Shown here one piece after another: positions 1 through 11,170 of a stretch of DNA of 64,000 bases (the stretch's first letter is position 1; every line of letters starts with the position of its first letter). The DNA comes from an uncultured Allomuricauda sp. (GTDB taxonomy: Bacteria; Bacteroidota; Bacteroidia; Flavobacteriales; Flavobacteriaceae), in NCBI RefSeq assembly GCF_947258355.1, contig NZ_CAMYIC010000020.1:1-64000 (forward strand), given 5' to 3'. A program made the position numbers and the translations under genes. The notes under the pieces are model-generated. The model was not told the DNA's origin and did not search any database. It saw only the letters and a list, made by a program, of their open reading frames with translations.

Positions 1-8
1 TAAAATCT

Positions 9-116
9 AGGTGGCCATGGCGACGGGGCCCACCCCTTTCCATTCCGAACAGGGAAGTTAAGCCCGTTTGCGCCGATGGTACTGCCACACCAGGTGGGAG
101 AGTAGGTCGCCGCCTT
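9..116 (+). rRNA. rrf: 5S ribosomal RNA
   Basis: The sequence has the conserved 5S core (CATTCCGAAC, GAAGTTAAGCCC, GGTGGGAGAGTAGGTCGCCGCC). The 5' end AGGTGGC (9-15) pairs with GCCGCCT (109-115), which closes helix I and sets the ends to within a base or two. It is the last gene of an rRNA operon whose 16S and 23S genes lie to the left of the window, and it is followed at once by a terminator. Confidence 0.95.
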
Positions 117-120
117 CCTC

Positions 121-152
121 AAAGCCCGATGCATTAGTATCGGGCTTTTTTG
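121..152 (+). terminator. Terminator of the rRNA operon
   Basis: Stem AAAGCCCGAT (121-130) and ATCGGGCTTT (139-148) with an 8-nt loop and a T tract, directly after 5S rRNA. It may also work towards the convergent lipoprotein gene. Confidence 0.85.
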
Positions 153-173
153 TTTTTAAAGATTTCTATTCTT

Positions 174-1115
174 CTATTTGATTGAAAATTTATAGAAAAG
201 GTTTTTTTCATCCGCTGCAGGCACCTCTGAAATAAGAACATATTTTCCTGGAGCTAAATCTGCTTCAAAGTATCCTTTGCTTTCTGCAGGAAGATTATTC
301 ATACCTCCTAAGAATGTAAACCCTTCCGGGGCAGGTGTGCGTAGTCCTCTTGGATCCATCCAATTCATCCATTGAACAAGGGAGTCCAAAGATGCTGTAT
401 TTTCATAACGAACAAGATTAATATCATGTCCAACAAAATTCTCATAAACTTTTTGATCTATAAAATTGGTTTCAATAATATGCCTTCCTGATGAAAGACT
501 ATCATTTAATATGATTCCCTCTGTACTTGAAATGTTAATACTCGCTGTTGGTTTTGGAGGATTTAAATCTGTTGCTTCTTCCAATACTATGATTTCCTTT
601 AACATTCCGTGCGAAGTATGCCATTCCCCATTGAACATTTTCACATAACATTCCATTATATATCGTCCAGGTTCCAAATGAATTGTACTTTTTGCTGTTG
701 TTCTTGGGGAAACCAATCCAGTGCCACCTAAAAATTTAACCTGTTGAAACCATTCTGGTAGCTTTCCAAATGCCGCCATAGCACTATCCATCTTTTCTTC
801 CATTATGTAGCGCATCCCATCATCAAATGGAGGCAATAATTCATTTTTGGTGTTCTGAATAGTCACCCCATCTGGGTAGAGATCCATCATGACAAAATGT
901 ACTTCAGGAGATTTGTTTTCATAGGTTAATGTGTTCCATCCAGAATAAAGGGTATCCGCAACAAAAAATTCCATACTTTTTGTGCTTATATGTACCTCAC
1001 CAAGTTCTAATGAAGATTTTTTTGGGATTGTGGTTTCTTCCTTTGTTTCTTTTTCTTTGCTTTTGCATGCAACAAGTGTCGTAATTATCAAACAAAGTGC
1101 AAATAAGTTTTTCAT
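174..1115 (-). CDS. Lipoprotein with two tandem related domains
   Basis: 313 residues. The N-terminus is a lipoprotein signal peptide with lipobox LVAC (Cys17), followed by a charged Lys/Glu linker, so the mature protein is probably membrane-anchored. Two related units follow (about 40-180 and 195-313). Each has a D-S/T-L-x-S-G start, a middle with Trp-rich turns, an F-L-G-G-x-x-x-L/P element and an ending like LxPGxYxxxxxV. The pattern resembles small all-beta, cupredoxin-like folds, but I see no copper-ligand set, so no function is assigned. It converges on the 5S terminator and has no operon partner. Confidence 0.75.
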   Translation of the reverse strand: MKNLFALCLIITTLVACKSKEKETKEETTIPKKSSLELGEVHISTKSMEFFVADTLYSGWNTLTYENKSPEVHFVMMDLYPDGVTIQNTKNELLPPFDDGMRYIMEEKMDSAMAAFGKLPEWFQQVKFLGGTGLVSPRTTAKSTIHLEPGRYIMECYVKMFNGEWHTSHGMLKEIIVLEEATDLNPPKPTASINISSTEGIILNDSLSSGRHIIETNFIDQKVYENFVGHDINLVRYENTASLDSLVQWMNWMDPRGLRTPAPEGFTFLGGMNNLPAESKGYFEADLAPGKYVLISEVPAADEKNLFYKFSIK

Positions 1116-1295
1116 ATGTGGTTGTATTAAGAGGTTAGTTATTCTCTTTTAATACATAGCAATGTGTAATGTGTTGTAGGGTAAGGAGACTCCATTTAAG
1201 GTACAAACAATAAATGAATAAAAGGTTTATAGGTGTGCAGATGGTTAATTTGCCTATGTATTTGTACTCGTTTGGTCTTGCTATAGCTATAAATA

Positions 1296-1331
1296 AAAAT
1301 GCTCCTCGCAGTGTAATCCTTTGAGGAGCTC
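1296..1331 (-). terminator. Terminator of gltBD
   Basis: On the minus strand the stem GCTCCTC/GAGGAGC (1323-1329 with 1301-1307) is followed by ATTTTTATTT. It lies just past the gltD stop. Confidence 0.75.
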
Positions 1332-1359
1332 GTGAGTTTAGTTAAGATTCACGTGTATG

Positions 1360-2826
1360 TTACACTCTTGGTAAATCCCCTTCCCCTTTTAAAGGTAAAT
1401 AGGATTCTCCCATCAAATATTTATCCACATAGTGCGCAGCTTGCCTTCCCTCAGAAATGGCCCACACAATAAGTGACTGACCTCTTCTTTGGTCGCCAGC
1501 TGCAAAAACTCCAGGGACATTGGTTTTATAATCTGCTATGGAAGCTTTGATGTTGGTTCTTGAATCCATTTCAAGATTTAATTGATCAGCAACCGTGGTC
1601 TCCGACCCCGTAAAGCCCATTGCCAATAGAACCAAATCGCAGTCCCATTCTTTCTCTGTGCCCTCTACTTCCTTAAGCATAGGTCTTTGGCCAGGTTGCT
1701 TGATCCATTCAACTTCTACAGTTACCAAGCTTGTTAAATTTCCATCTTTATCTGTATTGAATCTTTTGGTAGAAATGCTGAACACCCTTTCAGCTCCTTC
1801 TTTGTGGGAACTACTGGTGCGTAAACGCATGGGCCAAAACGGCCATGGTTGTCCTTCAGGGCGTTCCGGTGTACCTTTCGGCATAATTTCAAAATTCGTT
1901 ACGGATGTAGCTCCTTGTCGTATGGAAGTCCCAATACAGTCGGACCCTGTATCTCCACCGCCTATTACGATTACTTTTTTGCCTTTAGCGGAAATGTCTT
2001 CGCCTTTAAAAGGGATACCATCCACTTTACGGTTGTTCTGCGGTAAAAAATCCATCGCTTGAACTACGCCTTTGGCATCTGCTCCTGGAACGGGAAGGTT
2101 CCGTCTAACCGTTGCCCCACCACACAGAACAATGGAATCAAACTCATTTTGCAGTTCTTTTGCAGTAACGTCAACCCCAACATGGACACCAGTTTTAAAC
2201 TGAATACCCTCTTGTTCCATTATCTCTAACCTTCTATCAATAATGTTTTTTTCCATTTTAAAATCTGGAATACCATATCTAAGAAGGCCACCAGGTTTTT
2301 CGTCCCTTTCGAACACTGTAACATTATGACCTGCACGATTCAATTGTTGCGCTGCAGCTAGACCTGCTGGTCCCGAACCTATCACTGCTACCTTTTTATC
2401 GGTTCTGTTCATTGGAGGTTCTGGTTTTATCCACCCATTCTTAAAGGCAGTCTCCACAATGTTCTTTTCGATGTTTTCGATGGAAACCGGAGGTTCGTTT
2501 ATTCCCAACACACAAGCTTCTTCACAAGGTGCAGGGCATAATCTTCCAGTGAATTCTGGAAAATTATTGGTCGAATGAAGAATTTCGGCAGCTTTTTCCC
2601 ATTTTCCTTTATACACCGCATCGTTGAAATCTGGAATCAAATTACCCAGTGGACACCCGCTGTGGCAAAATGGGATTCCACAATCCATACAACGTGCGCC
2701 TTGGTTCTTTAATTCACTTTCCTTTAGAGGCTTTGTAAATTCCTTATAGTTTTTGATACGTTCTTTGACCGGGGCATATGCTTCATCCTTCCTGTCAAAT
2801 TCCAAAAATCCTGTAATCTTTCCCAT
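1360..2826 (-). CDS. gltD: Glutamate synthase (NADPH) small subunit
   Basis: 488 residues, full length. It passes electrons from NADPH through FAD and Fe-S clusters to GltB for conversion of 2-oxoglutarate plus glutamine to two glutamates. Visible features: N-terminal Cys clusters for two [4Fe-4S] centres (Cys46, 49, 54, 58 and Cys97, 101, 105), the FAD-binding Rossmann motif GSGPAG (150-155) and the nucleotide motif GGGDTGSD (289-296). It starts 8 bp after the gltB stop, so the two subunits are co-transcribed, gltB first. Confidence 0.96.
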   Translation of the reverse strand: MGKITGFLEFDRKDEAYAPVKERIKNYKEFTKPLKESELKNQGARCMDCGIPFCHSGCPLGNLIPDFNDAVYKGKWEKAAEILHSTNNFPEFTGRLCPAPCEEACVLGINEPPVSIENIEKNIVETAFKNGWIKPEPPMNRTDKKVAVIGSGPAGLAAAQQLNRAGHNVTVFERDEKPGGLLRYGIPDFKMEKNIIDRRLEIMEQEGIQFKTGVHVGVDVTAKELQNEFDSIVLCGGATVRRNLPVPGADAKGVVQAMDFLPQNNRKVDGIPFKGEDISAKGKKVIVIGGGDTGSDCIGTSIRQGATSVTNFEIMPKGTPERPEGQPWPFWPMRLRTSSSHKEGAERVFSISTKRFNTDKDGNLTSLVTVEVEWIKQPGQRPMLKEVEGTEKEWDCDLVLLAMGFTGSETTVADQLNLEMDSRTNIKASIADYKTNVPGVFAAGDQRRGQSLIVWAISEGRQAAHYVDKYLMGESYLPLKGEGDLPRV

Positions 2827-2834
2827 GTCTCAAA

Positions 2835-5800
2835 TTATAAGGTTTGCATTTTTTCTTCTTCCAATCTGATAAGTGCCTGACGGTATTCTTCAGGGAATAC
2901 TTTAATGAATTTTGGAAGACATTTTTCCCAATTCTCAAGTATGCTCTGTGCCAATGGACTCAATGTTGCATTGTAATGGTTTTCAATCAAATCTTTCAAC
3001 TGTTGGATATCGTTGTCTTCATCAACAGCAAGAAGGTTTAGGTGGTCTCCATTACAGTTTTGCCTAAAGGTGTTGTCCTTATCGTATACATAAGCGATTC
3101 CACCACTCATACCGGCACCAAAGTTTCGGCCAACAGAACCTAAGATAACAGCAACTCCTCCCGTCATATATTCACAGCCATGATCACCTATGCCTTCGAC
3201 TACGGCCTTGGCGCCAGAGTTCCTAACACAGAATCGCTCTCCTGCTTTACCGTTGATATAGGCTTCACCAGAGGTTGCTCCGTACAGTGTTACGTTTCCT
3301 GTGATAATGTTCTCTTCAGGTTTTATAGTGGATTTAAAAGGCACTTTGATTACCAATTTGGCTCCAGAAAGTCCTTTTCCGAGGTAATCGTTTGTATTTC
3401 CATTGACCACCATGGTCAGACCTTTGGTGGCAAAGGCTCCAAAACTTTGTCCGGCAGAACCGGTAAAGTTCAACTTGAGTGTATTCTCCGGTAATCCATC
3501 TGCGCCATAAATTTTGGAAATCTCGTTACTGATGATGGCACCCACAGCTCTATCCGTGTTGTGGATAGGGAAGTCCAAAATAGTCTTTTCTTTCCTGAAC
3601 AAAGCAGGGTGTGCCTTACCGATGATTTCAAACTCAATGGATTTATCTATTTCGTGATATTGTTTTTCCGTATTGTGGAACTTGGTGCCTTCGGGCACAT
3701 CAATTTGATAGAGTATTGGTGTCAAGTCGATTCCTGCCGCTTTGTAATGCTCAATTGCTTTTTTCCTGTCCAGTTTTTGAACTTGTCCGACCATTTCATT
3801 CAAAGTTCTAAAACCAAGTTTGGCCATGATTTCACGAAGCTCTTGGGCTACAAAATACATGTAGTTGACCACGTGCTCAGGTTTTCCTTCAAACTTTTTA
3901 CGGAGTTCGGGATTCTGCGTGGCTATACCTACAGGACAGGTATTCAAATGGCAAACGCGCATCATTACACAGCCTGATGCCACTAGTGGTGCTGTGGCAA
4001 ATCCAAATTCTTCTGCTCCCAATAAACATGCAATGGCAACATCACGTCCGGTTTTCAACTGTCCGTCGCATTCCAAGGTTATTCTGTTTCGCAAATCGTT
4101 AAGGACCAAGGTTTGTTGGGCCTCCGCTATTCCAAGTTCCCAAGGTAGACCAGCATGTTTTAAAGAGGTGAGTGGAGATGCACCGGTACCTCCATCAAAC
4201 CCAGAGATTAAAATAACGTCTGCTTTTGCTTTGGCAACACCAGCAGCCACTGTTCCCACGCCGACCTCAGAAACCAACTTTACATTGATGCGAGCTTCTC
4301 TGTTGGCAGATTTTAAATCATAGATCAACTGTGACAAATCTTCAATGGAATAAATGTCGTGGTGCGGTGGCGGTGAAATCAACCCAACATATGGTGTTGA
4401 GTTTCTTGTTTTGGCAATGGCAGGATTTACTTTTGGACCGGGTAGCTGGCCACCTTCGCCAGGTTTGGCCCCTTGGGCCATTTTAATCTGTATTTCCTGT
4501 GCACTGGTAAGGTAATTGGATGTTACCCCAAACCTACCAGAAGCCACCTGCTTGATGGCACTGTTTCGCCAATCACCGGTTTGACTTTTATAGAAACGAG
4601 CCGAATCCTCTCCTCCTTCTCCTGAATTACTCTTTCCTCCAATTCGATTCATGGCAACCGCAAGATTTTCGTGGGCCTCCTTGCTGATACTTCCATAGGA
4701 CATGGCCCCGGTTTTAAACCTTTTCACAATTTCTGTCCAAGGTTCAACTTCTTCAATGGGAATAGGGTCATAGTTCGAAAATTCGAATAGTCCGCGGATG
4801 GTCATTAGGTGTTTGGATTGCTCATTCACCAATTTGGAATACTCTTTATAAGTTTCCGGCTCGTTATTGCGTACCGATTTTTGAAGCATGGCGACACTTA
4901 ATGGATTGAACATGTGCTTCTCGCCATTTCTTCTCCATCGATACTCTCCACCAACCTCAATATCGAGATTGGCTGCTATTTCCTGTGCTAGGAACGCCTT
5001 TTTATGGCGTTTGGTAACTTCTTTTTCTATTTCGTAAAGCCCTATCCCCTGGATACGGGTCGGGGTATTTGGGAAATATTTGTCCACTACGGTAGTGTTG
5101 ATTCCGATACACTCGAACAATTGAGACCCCCTGTAAGAGTTAAGAGTGGATATCCCAATTTTGTTCATCACCTTTAGGATACCTTTTCCAACGGCCTTAT
5201 TATAATTTTTGACTGCTTCCTCAAAAGTGTAATCGGTAATATTGTTCTCTTCAATTTGCTCACCAATGATTTCGTTTACCAAATATGGGTTGATGGCACT
5301 CGCCCCAAATCCAAATAATAAGGCAAAATGGTGTACCTCTCTCGGCTCTGCGGATTCTATAATGATGCTCAATTTTGAACGCTTGCCCAATTTTCTGAGT
5401 CCACTGTTTACATAGGAACAAGCCAAAAGAGCTGGAATTGGTGCCATTTCGGCGCTCACCATTCTGTCTGATAGAATAATTATATTGGCGTCTTCATCAA
5501 TGGCTTTGGAGGCTTGCTTGAGAATGGAGTCCAAGGCCTCTTCCAATCCGTTGTGCCCTTTGTTGATTTCGTAGAGCATGGAAATGGATACTACCTTATA
5601 ATCTGGACTGGCATCGTAATTTTTGATTTTATCCAAATCCTCTTTGGAAATAACAGGATTTTGAATTTTCAGTTTTCGGCAGTGCAGTTCGGAAAAGTCA
5701 AATATGTTATGATCGCTACCCAGCGTAAGACTAATATCCGTGATCAATTCTTCTCGAATACCATCCAAAGGTGGATTGGTTACCTGGGCAAATAATTGTT

Positions 5801-7340
5801 TAAAGTAATTGTAGATCAACTGTGGTCGTTCGGAAAGTACGGCAATAGGCGTATCCGACCCCATGGAGCCGATGGGTTCCTTCCCATTTTCTGCCATGGG
5901 CATTATAATGGTGTTGATGTCTTCCTGCGTATAACCAAACGCAGTTCTTCGGGTTTGTAAAGGGAATTCCCCAAAGAAAACAGGGCAATCGTTATATGGA
6001 ATATCCCTTAGGTGTACCAAGTTGTCCTTCAACCAATTTTTATACGGATGTTGTTTGGCTATATGTTCCTTGATTTCCTCGTCGTTAACGATTCTTCCTT
6101 CCTCCATGTTCACCAAGAACATTTTTCCCGGTTCCAATCTTCCGTGGAATTCTATATCTTCTGGTTCAAGTTCAACTACACCGGTTTCCGAGGACATGAT
6201 TACATATCCTTGCTTGGTCACGGAGTATCTTGAAGGACGAAGACCATTTCTATCAAGTACGGCCCCTATATAGTTACCATCCGTAAATGGAATGGAGGCA
6301 GGTCCGTCCCATGGTTCCATTAAACAGGAGTTGTATTCGTAAAATGCCCGTTTAGCTTCGGACATGTCCGGGTTTTTCTCCCAGGCTTCCGGAACAAGCA
6401 TCATCATCACCTCAGGTAGGGAGCGGCCTGTCATTAATAATAGCTCCACTACCATGTCCATACTAGCGGAATCCGATTTTGCAGGCAATACAATGGGAAG
6501 TATTTTTTTGATGTCCTCTCCAAACCAATCACTCTCCATGAGTTCTTCTCTGGAGCGCATACGGGAAACATTTCCTCTTAATGTATTGATCTCCCCATTA
6601 TGGCACATATATCTAAATGGTTGTGCCAAATCCCACATAGGGAAGGTGTTGGTTGAAAAACGTTGATGTACAAGGGCCAAGCGGGTAACCACTCTGGGGT
6701 CCAGGAGGTCTTCATAATATTTACTGATATCTTTGGGGACCAACAATCCTTTAAATATGATGATTTTTGTAGAGAGGCTGGGAAGGTAGAAGAATTCACT
6801 TTCCGATAATTTACTTTCTATTACGGTATGCTCTGTAATTTTTCGGGCAATGAAAAGCTTAAGGTTAAATTGAAAATCATCCAAAGCCTCACCTTTACCA
6901 ACAAAAACCTGCATTACGTAAGGTTCGGTTTCCGCAGCTATCCGTCCAGGAACGGAGCGGTTTACGGGCACATCTCTCCAACCCAATAATTGAAGGCCCT
7001 GTTTTTGGATATTTTCCTCAAAAACTTTGATGCAAAAGTCCCGTTGGTTTTCTTTTTGAGGTAGAAATACGTTTCCTACGGCATATTCACCTACTTTGGG
7101 CAAATCAAAAGGGCAAGTATCAACAAAAAAATCATGGGGTATATCTATTAATATACCTGCTCCATCTCCAGTTTTACCATCTGCACTCACAGCACCTCTA
7201 TGTTCCAATTTATCAAGGATTTCGAGGGCCTTGTGTATTATATCGTTGGACTTTATCCCTTTTAGGCTACAGATGAAACCTGCGCCACAGTTATCATGCT
7301 CAAATTCTGGTAGGTATAAACCTTGTTTCTTCAACCTCAT
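2835..7340 (-). CDS. gltB: Glutamate synthase large subunit
   Basis: 1501 residues, the usual length. Order: class II glutamine amidotransferase whose nucleophile is Cys18 (sequence DNCGAGF), meaning a 17-residue propeptide is removed; central domain; FMN-binding synthase domain with glycine-rich loops; a [3Fe-4S] Cys motif (CxxxxxCxxxxCPVG); and the C-terminal beta-helix GXGXG region. It makes glutamate from 2-oxoglutarate and glutamine and is the ammonia-assimilation partner of glutamine synthetase. First gene of gltBD; upstream lie a TAnnTTTG box and a perfect inverted repeat. Confidence 0.97.
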   Translation of the reverse strand: MRLKKQGLYLPEFEHDNCGAGFICSLKGIKSNDIIHKALEILDKLEHRGAVSADGKTGDGAGILIDIPHDFFVDTCPFDLPKVGEYAVGNVFLPQKENQRDFCIKVFEENIQKQGLQLLGWRDVPVNRSVPGRIAAETEPYVMQVFVGKGEALDDFQFNLKLFIARKITEHTVIESKLSESEFFYLPSLSTKIIIFKGLLVPKDISKYYEDLLDPRVVTRLALVHQRFSTNTFPMWDLAQPFRYMCHNGEINTLRGNVSRMRSREELMESDWFGEDIKKILPIVLPAKSDSASMDMVVELLLMTGRSLPEVMMMLVPEAWEKNPDMSEAKRAFYEYNSCLMEPWDGPASIPFTDGNYIGAVLDRNGLRPSRYSVTKQGYVIMSSETGVVELEPEDIEFHGRLEPGKMFLVNMEEGRIVNDEEIKEHIAKQHPYKNWLKDNLVHLRDIPYNDCPVFFGEFPLQTRRTAFGYTQEDINTIIMPMAENGKEPIGSMGSDTPIAVLSERPQLIYNYFKQLFAQVTNPPLDGIREELITDISLTLGSDHNIFDFSELHCRKLKIQNPVISKEDLDKIKNYDASPDYKVVSISMLYEINKGHNGLEEALDSILKQASKAIDEDANIIILSDRMVSAEMAPIPALLACSYVNSGLRKLGKRSKLSIIIESAEPREVHHFALLFGFGASAINPYLVNEIIGEQIEENNITDYTFEEAVKNYNKAVGKGILKVMNKIGISTLNSYRGSQLFECIGINTTVVDKYFPNTPTRIQGIGLYEIEKEVTKRHKKAFLAQEIAANLDIEVGGEYRWRRNGEKHMFNPLSVAMLQKSVRNNEPETYKEYSKLVNEQSKHLMTIRGLFEFSNYDPIPIEEVEPWTEIVKRFKTGAMSYGSISKEAHENLAVAMNRIGGKSNSGEGGEDSARFYKSQTGDWRNSAIKQVASGRFGVTSNYLTSAQEIQIKMAQGAKPGEGGQLPGPKVNPAIAKTRNSTPYVGLISPPPHHDIYSIEDLSQLIYDLKSANREARINVKLVSEVGVGTVAAGVAKAKADVILISGFDGGTGASPLTSLKHAGLPWELGIAEAQQTLVLNDLRNRITLECDGQLKTGRDVAIACLLGAEEFGFATAPLVASGCVMMRVCHLNTCPVGIATQNPELRKKFEGKPEHVVNYMYFVAQELREIMAKLGFRTLNEMVGQVQKLDRKKAIEHYKAAGIDLTPILYQIDVPEGTKFHNTEKQYHEIDKSIEFEIIGKAHPALFRKEKTILDFPIHNTDRAVGAIISNEISKIYGADGLPENTLKLNFTGSAGQSFGAFATKGLTMVVNGNTNDYLGKGLSGAKLVIKVPFKSTIKPEENIITGNVTLYGATSGEAYINGKAGERFCVRNSGAKAVVEGIGDHGCEYMTGGVAVILGSVGRNFGAGMSGGIAYVYDKDNTFRQNCNGDHLNLLAVDEDNDIQQLKDLIENHYNATLSPLAQSILENWEKCLPKFIKVFPEEYRQALIRLEEEKMQTL

Positions 7341-7356
7341 CTTTAACGTATTTCTT

Positions 7357-7420
7357 CAAAAATATCAAAATGAATGAATAAAGTATAAGGTTTTTGTTGA
7401 TTATCAGATAAATAATCAAC
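7357..7420 (-). promoter_or_regulatory. gltBD promoter and upstream inverted repeat
   Basis: On the minus strand a TATTTTTG box (7364-7357) fits TAnnTTTG. Upstream, GTTGATTAT (7396-7404) and ATAATCAAC (7412-7420) form a perfect 9-bp inverted repeat with a 7-nt gap. No T tract follows it, so an operator is more likely than a terminator. The regulator is unknown. The rest of the 309-bp gap holds only the acd terminator. Confidence 0.5.
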
Positions 7421-7611
7421 GTAATGCTTGTAGGGTTAAAAAAAATTCAATTTAGGAATATATTGAATGTTAAATTATCATTATCTCAAATTGAGCTAAG
7501 AAAATGAGCTCTTCCCCGTTAAAAAAAGAGTGTTTGGTGAAATTTGATTGTGTTTAAGCAAGGGGTTGTTCTTTATACGAAGGGTCTTGTATTGATAAAA
7601 ACCCTTTTAAG

Positions 7612-7640
7612 AAAAATAACCCCCTCTTTTTGGAGGGGGT
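7612..7640 (-). terminator. Terminator of acyl-CoA dehydrogenase gene
   Basis: Stem ACCCCCTC/GAGGGGGT (7619-7626 with 7633-7640), followed on the minus strand by TATTTTTC. Confidence 0.85.
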
Positions 7641-7649
7641 CTTGATTAT

Positions 7650-8792
7650 TTAATCTTTAAGAATGCTTCTGGAGATAACAATTTTTTGGATTTCGGAGGT
7701 GCCTTCATAAATCTGGGTGATTTTGGCATCTCGCATCAAACGTTCCACATGGTATTCCTTGACGTATCCATTTCCTCCATGGATTTGCACGGCTTCCACA
7801 GCAGTTTCCATGGCAACTTCTGAAGCGTATAGTTTGGCCATGGCACCTGAAAGGGTGTAATCTTTTCCTGTGTCTTTATCGCATGCTGCTTGGTAAACCA
7901 AATGGCGGGCTGCCTGAATTTTGGTGTGCATATCAGCCAATTTAAAGGCAATAGCTTGGTGGTTGGCAATCTCGGTGCCAAATGCTTTTCGTTGTTTGGA
8001 ATATTTTAGTGAAAGTTCGTAGGCTCCCGCTGCAATACCAAGAGCTTGGGCGGCAATACCAATTCTACCGCCAGCCAAGGTTTTCATAGCAAATTTGAAC
8101 CCAAAACCATCTTCGCCAATGCGATTCTCTTTCGGGACCTTTACATCATTGAACATTAAGGAGTGGGTGTCACTTCCTCTAATGCCCAATTTATTTTCTT
8201 TAGGTCCAATGTCAAAACCTTCTGTGCCCTTTTCAACAATCAAGGCATTTATACCTCGGTGACCTTTATCCCTATCCGTTTGGGCAATTACCAGATAAAC
8301 TTCGGCTTGGTTTCCGTTGGTGATCCAGTTTTTTGTTCCATTTAATATGTAATGGTCACCTTTATCAATAGCTGTTGTTTTTTGCGAAGTCGCATCGCTT
8401 CCTGCTTCCGGTTCGGACAAGCAGAATGCGCCGATAATTTCACCCGAAGCTAAGCGGGTAAGGTATTTTTCTTTTTGTTCTTCAGTTCCATAGGTTTCCA
8501 ATCCCCAACAAACCAAAGAGTTGTTGACCGATACCATTACTGAGGCCGAAGCATCAATTTTGGATAACTCCTCCATGGCCAACACATAAGATAGGGTGTC
8601 AAGTCCGCTACCACCATATTTTTCGTTGACCATCATCCCTAAAAAGCCTAGTTCTCCCATCTTTTTAACGAGTTCACTTGGAAATTTTTGGGTTTCGTCA
8701 CGCTCAATTACCCCAGGTAAAAGCTCATTTTGGGCAAAATCTTTTGCCGCTTGTTGTATCATTAAGTGTTCTTCGGAAAGTGTAAAATCCAT
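7650..8792 (-). CDS. Acyl-CoA dehydrogenase
   Basis: 380 residues, the standard length of short/medium-chain acyl-CoA dehydrogenases. It oxidises acyl-CoA to trans-2-enoyl-CoA with FAD, passing electrons to ETF. Signatures: CLSEPEAGSDA in the N-terminal half, the C-terminal QIHGGNGY and the catalytic-base segment IYEGTSEIQ with Glu363. The position of the base is that of butyryl-CoA/short-chain enzymes. It is a single gene with its own promoter and terminator. Chain-length specificity cannot be read from sequence alone. Confidence 0.93.
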   Translation of the reverse strand: MDFTLSEEHLMIQQAAKDFAQNELLPGVIERDETQKFPSELVKKMGELGFLGMMVNEKYGGSGLDTLSYVLAMEELSKIDASASVMVSVNNSLVCWGLETYGTEEQKEKYLTRLASGEIIGAFCLSEPEAGSDATSQKTTAIDKGDHYILNGTKNWITNGNQAEVYLVIAQTDRDKGHRGINALIVEKGTEGFDIGPKENKLGIRGSDTHSLMFNDVKVPKENRIGEDGFGFKFAMKTLAGGRIGIAAQALGIAAGAYELSLKYSKQRKAFGTEIANHQAIAFKLADMHTKIQAARHLVYQAACDKDTGKDYTLSGAMAKLYASEVAMETAVEAVQIHGGNGYVKEYHVERLMRDAKITQIYEGTSEIQKIVISRSILKD

Positions 8793-8821
8793 AAAACTGA
8801 ATAATATTTAAAAACTACCTG

Positions 8822-8829
8822 CAAATATA
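8822..8829 (-). promoter_or_regulatory. -7 box of acyl-CoA dehydrogenase promoter
   Basis: TATATTTG on the minus strand matches the Bacteroidota -7 consensus TAnnTTTG, 30 bp before the start codon. No clear -33 box is seen. Confidence 0.5.
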
Positions 8830-9028
8830 GCTTTAGAATATTAATTTTCTATGGATAAGTGTGAATAAATGAGAATGATTGAATTTTTAACGATTTTTTT
8901 AAAAAGCAGTATTTTCCCTTTACATATTTTTATACCGATAAGATTATGCGGAAATATTCATTTTGAATATCTTTAGCAACTCAGATAACTGCTCAAAAAT
9001 ATTATTCCTTAATTAAACCAAACTTAAC

Positions 9029-10414
9029 ATGGAAACCCTATTAGTTGTCATTTTTGTAATTGGATATTTGGCAATTACCCTAGAACATAATTTAAAAATT
9101 GATAAACTTATTCCAGCTTTGGCCATGATGGCCATCTTATGGGCTTTAATGGCTTTTGGAATAGATGGTTTTACCACTTGGTTCGATTCTGGCAATCATG
9201 AATTGCTTGAAAACTTCGGAGCTTTTGGGCACGAGGAAAAGATGGAGTTAATGGAGGAAACTTTATTGCACCATTTGGGTAAAACTGCCGAAATTTTGGT
9301 TTTCCTACTTGGAGCAATGACCATTGTTGAGATCATTGATTACTTTGATGGTTTTGCCACCATAAAATCTTTTGTCAAAACAAGAAGCAAAAAGAAGATT
9401 CTTTGGATTTTTTCTTTTTTAGCCTTTATCCTTTCTGCTATAATTGACAATTTAACGGCAACCATTGTGCTGATTTCCATCCTTCAAAAAATTGTTAAGG
9501 ACAGAGATGTTAGACTTTGGTATGCAGGTTTAATTATTATCGCAGCAAATGCCGGAGGTGCTTGGTCTCCAATTGGGGATGTTACCACCACTATGTTGTG
9601 GATTGGCGATAAGGTTTCTACAGCAATGCTTATCGAGCATTTATTGGTGCCTTCTTTGGTATGTATGCTTATTCCTTCTTTTATTGCGTCTTTTCTTCCT
9701 GCTTTCAAAGGGGAAATAGAGGTGGAAGAAGATGATGGGGCTAAGTCAAAATTTGGACCTACCATGTTATACCTTGGATTGGGAGCCATTGTTTTTGTAC
9801 CAATTTTTAAAACATTGACACATTTGCCTCCATATGTGGGTATGATGTTGTCCTTGGCCGTGGTAGCTACTTTTGCGGAAATATACAGTAATTCCAAAAT
9901 TGCCATATCTACTGTGGATCAGGAAAGTGATGCTGCTGCGCACCATAGCCCTGTACATAGCGCCCTTACAAAAATTGAATTGCCCAGTATCCTATTCTTC
10001 CTGGGTATATTAATGGCGGTGGCCGCATTGGAGTCCCTAGGTTTGCTGTTCAACTTTGCCGAAGGATTAAAACAAGGAATGCCTTTGATTGGCACGGAAA
10101 TGGCAGGAACTCAGGTGTCGGATTTGGTAGTGATACTCTTAGGTGTTGGCTCTGCAATTATAGATAATGTACCATTGGTGGCAGCTAGTTTGGGGATGTT
10201 CTCCGAGCCCATGGATGACCAATTGTGGCACTTTATCGCCTATTCCGCGGGAACAGGTGGTAGTATGTTGATTATTGGTTCCGCAGCAGGTGTTGTTGCT
10301 ATGGGAATGGAGAAAATTGACTTCTTCTGGTATCTTCGAAAAATATCGTGGTTGGCCTTTGTAGGATTCATTGCAGGAGCAATTTGCTTCATGGTAATGC
10401 GATATTTGTTCTAA
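9029..10414 (+). CDS. nhaD: NhaD-type Na+/H+ antiporter
   Basis: 461 residues with about a dozen hydrophobic segments, of the ArsB/NhaD ion-transporter superfamily. The motifs SAIIDNLTATIV (first half) and SAIIDNVPLVAA (second half) are the inverted-repeat re-entrant elements with the conserved Asp-Asn pair of NhaD. It exports Na+ in exchange for H+ across the inner membrane and suits a marine lifestyle. It is followed after 57 bp by the ExbB/ExbD/TonB genes, an arrangement common in Flavobacteriia. Confidence 0.93.
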   Translation: METLLVVIFVIGYLAITLEHNLKIDKLIPALAMMAILWALMAFGIDGFTTWFDSGNHELLENFGAFGHEEKMELMEETLLHHLGKTAEILVFLLGAMTIVEIIDYFDGFATIKSFVKTRSKKKILWIFSFLAFILSAIIDNLTATIVLISILQKIVKDRDVRLWYAGLIIIAANAGGAWSPIGDVTTTMLWIGDKVSTAMLIEHLLVPSLVCMLIPSFIASFLPAFKGEIEVEEDDGAKSKFGPTMLYLGLGAIVFVPIFKTLTHLPPYVGMMLSLAVVATFAEIYSNSKIAISTVDQESDAAAHHSPVHSALTKIELPSILFFLGILMAVAALESLGLLFNFAEGLKQGMPLIGTEMAGTQVSDLVVILLGVGSAIIDNVPLVAASLGMFSEPMDDQLWHFIAYSAGTGGSMLIIGSAAGVVAMGMEKIDFFWYLRKISWLAFVGFIAGAICFMVMRYLF

Positions 10415-10471
10415 AAAATACTTTAGTTCAAAAATCTCCGTTATAATTGCAACTTAAATTGGGGATTTTAT

Positions 10472-11164
10472 ATGAATATTTTTCAAGAAGCAACGGAAGG
10501 TGCTGAGGTAACTGCCTCTATTTCCGAAGAAAAGACCTTGTCCGTAATAGATCTAATCGTTAACGGGGGAACAGGAAGTGTTATCATTATTATGGTCCTT
10601 TTTGTTCTTCTGTTTGTAGCAATGTACATTTATTTTGAACGCATTTTTGCCATTAAGGCGGCGTCCAAGATAGATAAGAATTTCATGAACCAGATTCGTG
10701 ACCACATCATGAACGGTAAATTGGAAGCTGCAAAACTATTGTGTGCCCAAACGGATTCGCCTGTGGCTCGATTAACTGAAAAAGGAGTTGCCCGTATTGG
10801 AAAACCGTTGGATGACATCAACACGGCCATTGAAAATGCAGGTACACTGGAGGTGTACAAGCTCGAAAAGAATGTGAGTGTTTTGGCAACCGTTGCCGGA
10901 GCCGCACCAATGATTGGTTTCTTGGGAACCGTAATTGGTATGATTTTGGCATTCCATGAAATGGCAAGTAGTGGGGGGCAGGCTGAAATGGGGTCTTTGG
11001 CCTCGGGTATCTATACTGCCATGACTACAACTGTTGCTGGTTTGGTTGTTGGTATCATAGCCTACATCGGGTACAACCACTTGGTAGTGAGAACGGATAA
11101 GGTGGTGCACCAAATGGAAGCCAATGCGGTACAGTTTTTGGATTTATTGAACGAACCTATATAG
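10472..11164 (+). CDS. exbB: ExbB/TolQ-type proton channel
   Basis: 230 residues. Three membrane segments (about 34-58, 132-155, 175-198) in the MotA/TolQ/ExbB arrangement, with the conserved GFLGTVIGM and TTVAGLVVG stretches. With ExbD and the TonB-like protein downstream it forms an inner-membrane motor that uses proton flow to energise outer-membrane transport. Six bases separate it from exbD. Confidence 0.93.
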   Translation: MNIFQEATEGAEVTASISEEKTLSVIDLIVNGGTGSVIIIMVLFVLLFVAMYIYFERIFAIKAASKIDKNFMNQIRDHIMNGKLEAAKLLCAQTDSPVARLTEKGVARIGKPLDDINTAIENAGTLEVYKLEKNVSVLATVAGAAPMIGFLGTVIGMILAFHEMASSGGQAEMGSLASGIYTAMTTTVAGLVVGIIAYIGYNHLVVRTDKVVHQMEANAVQFLDLLNEPI

Positions 11165-11170
11165 TTTTTT

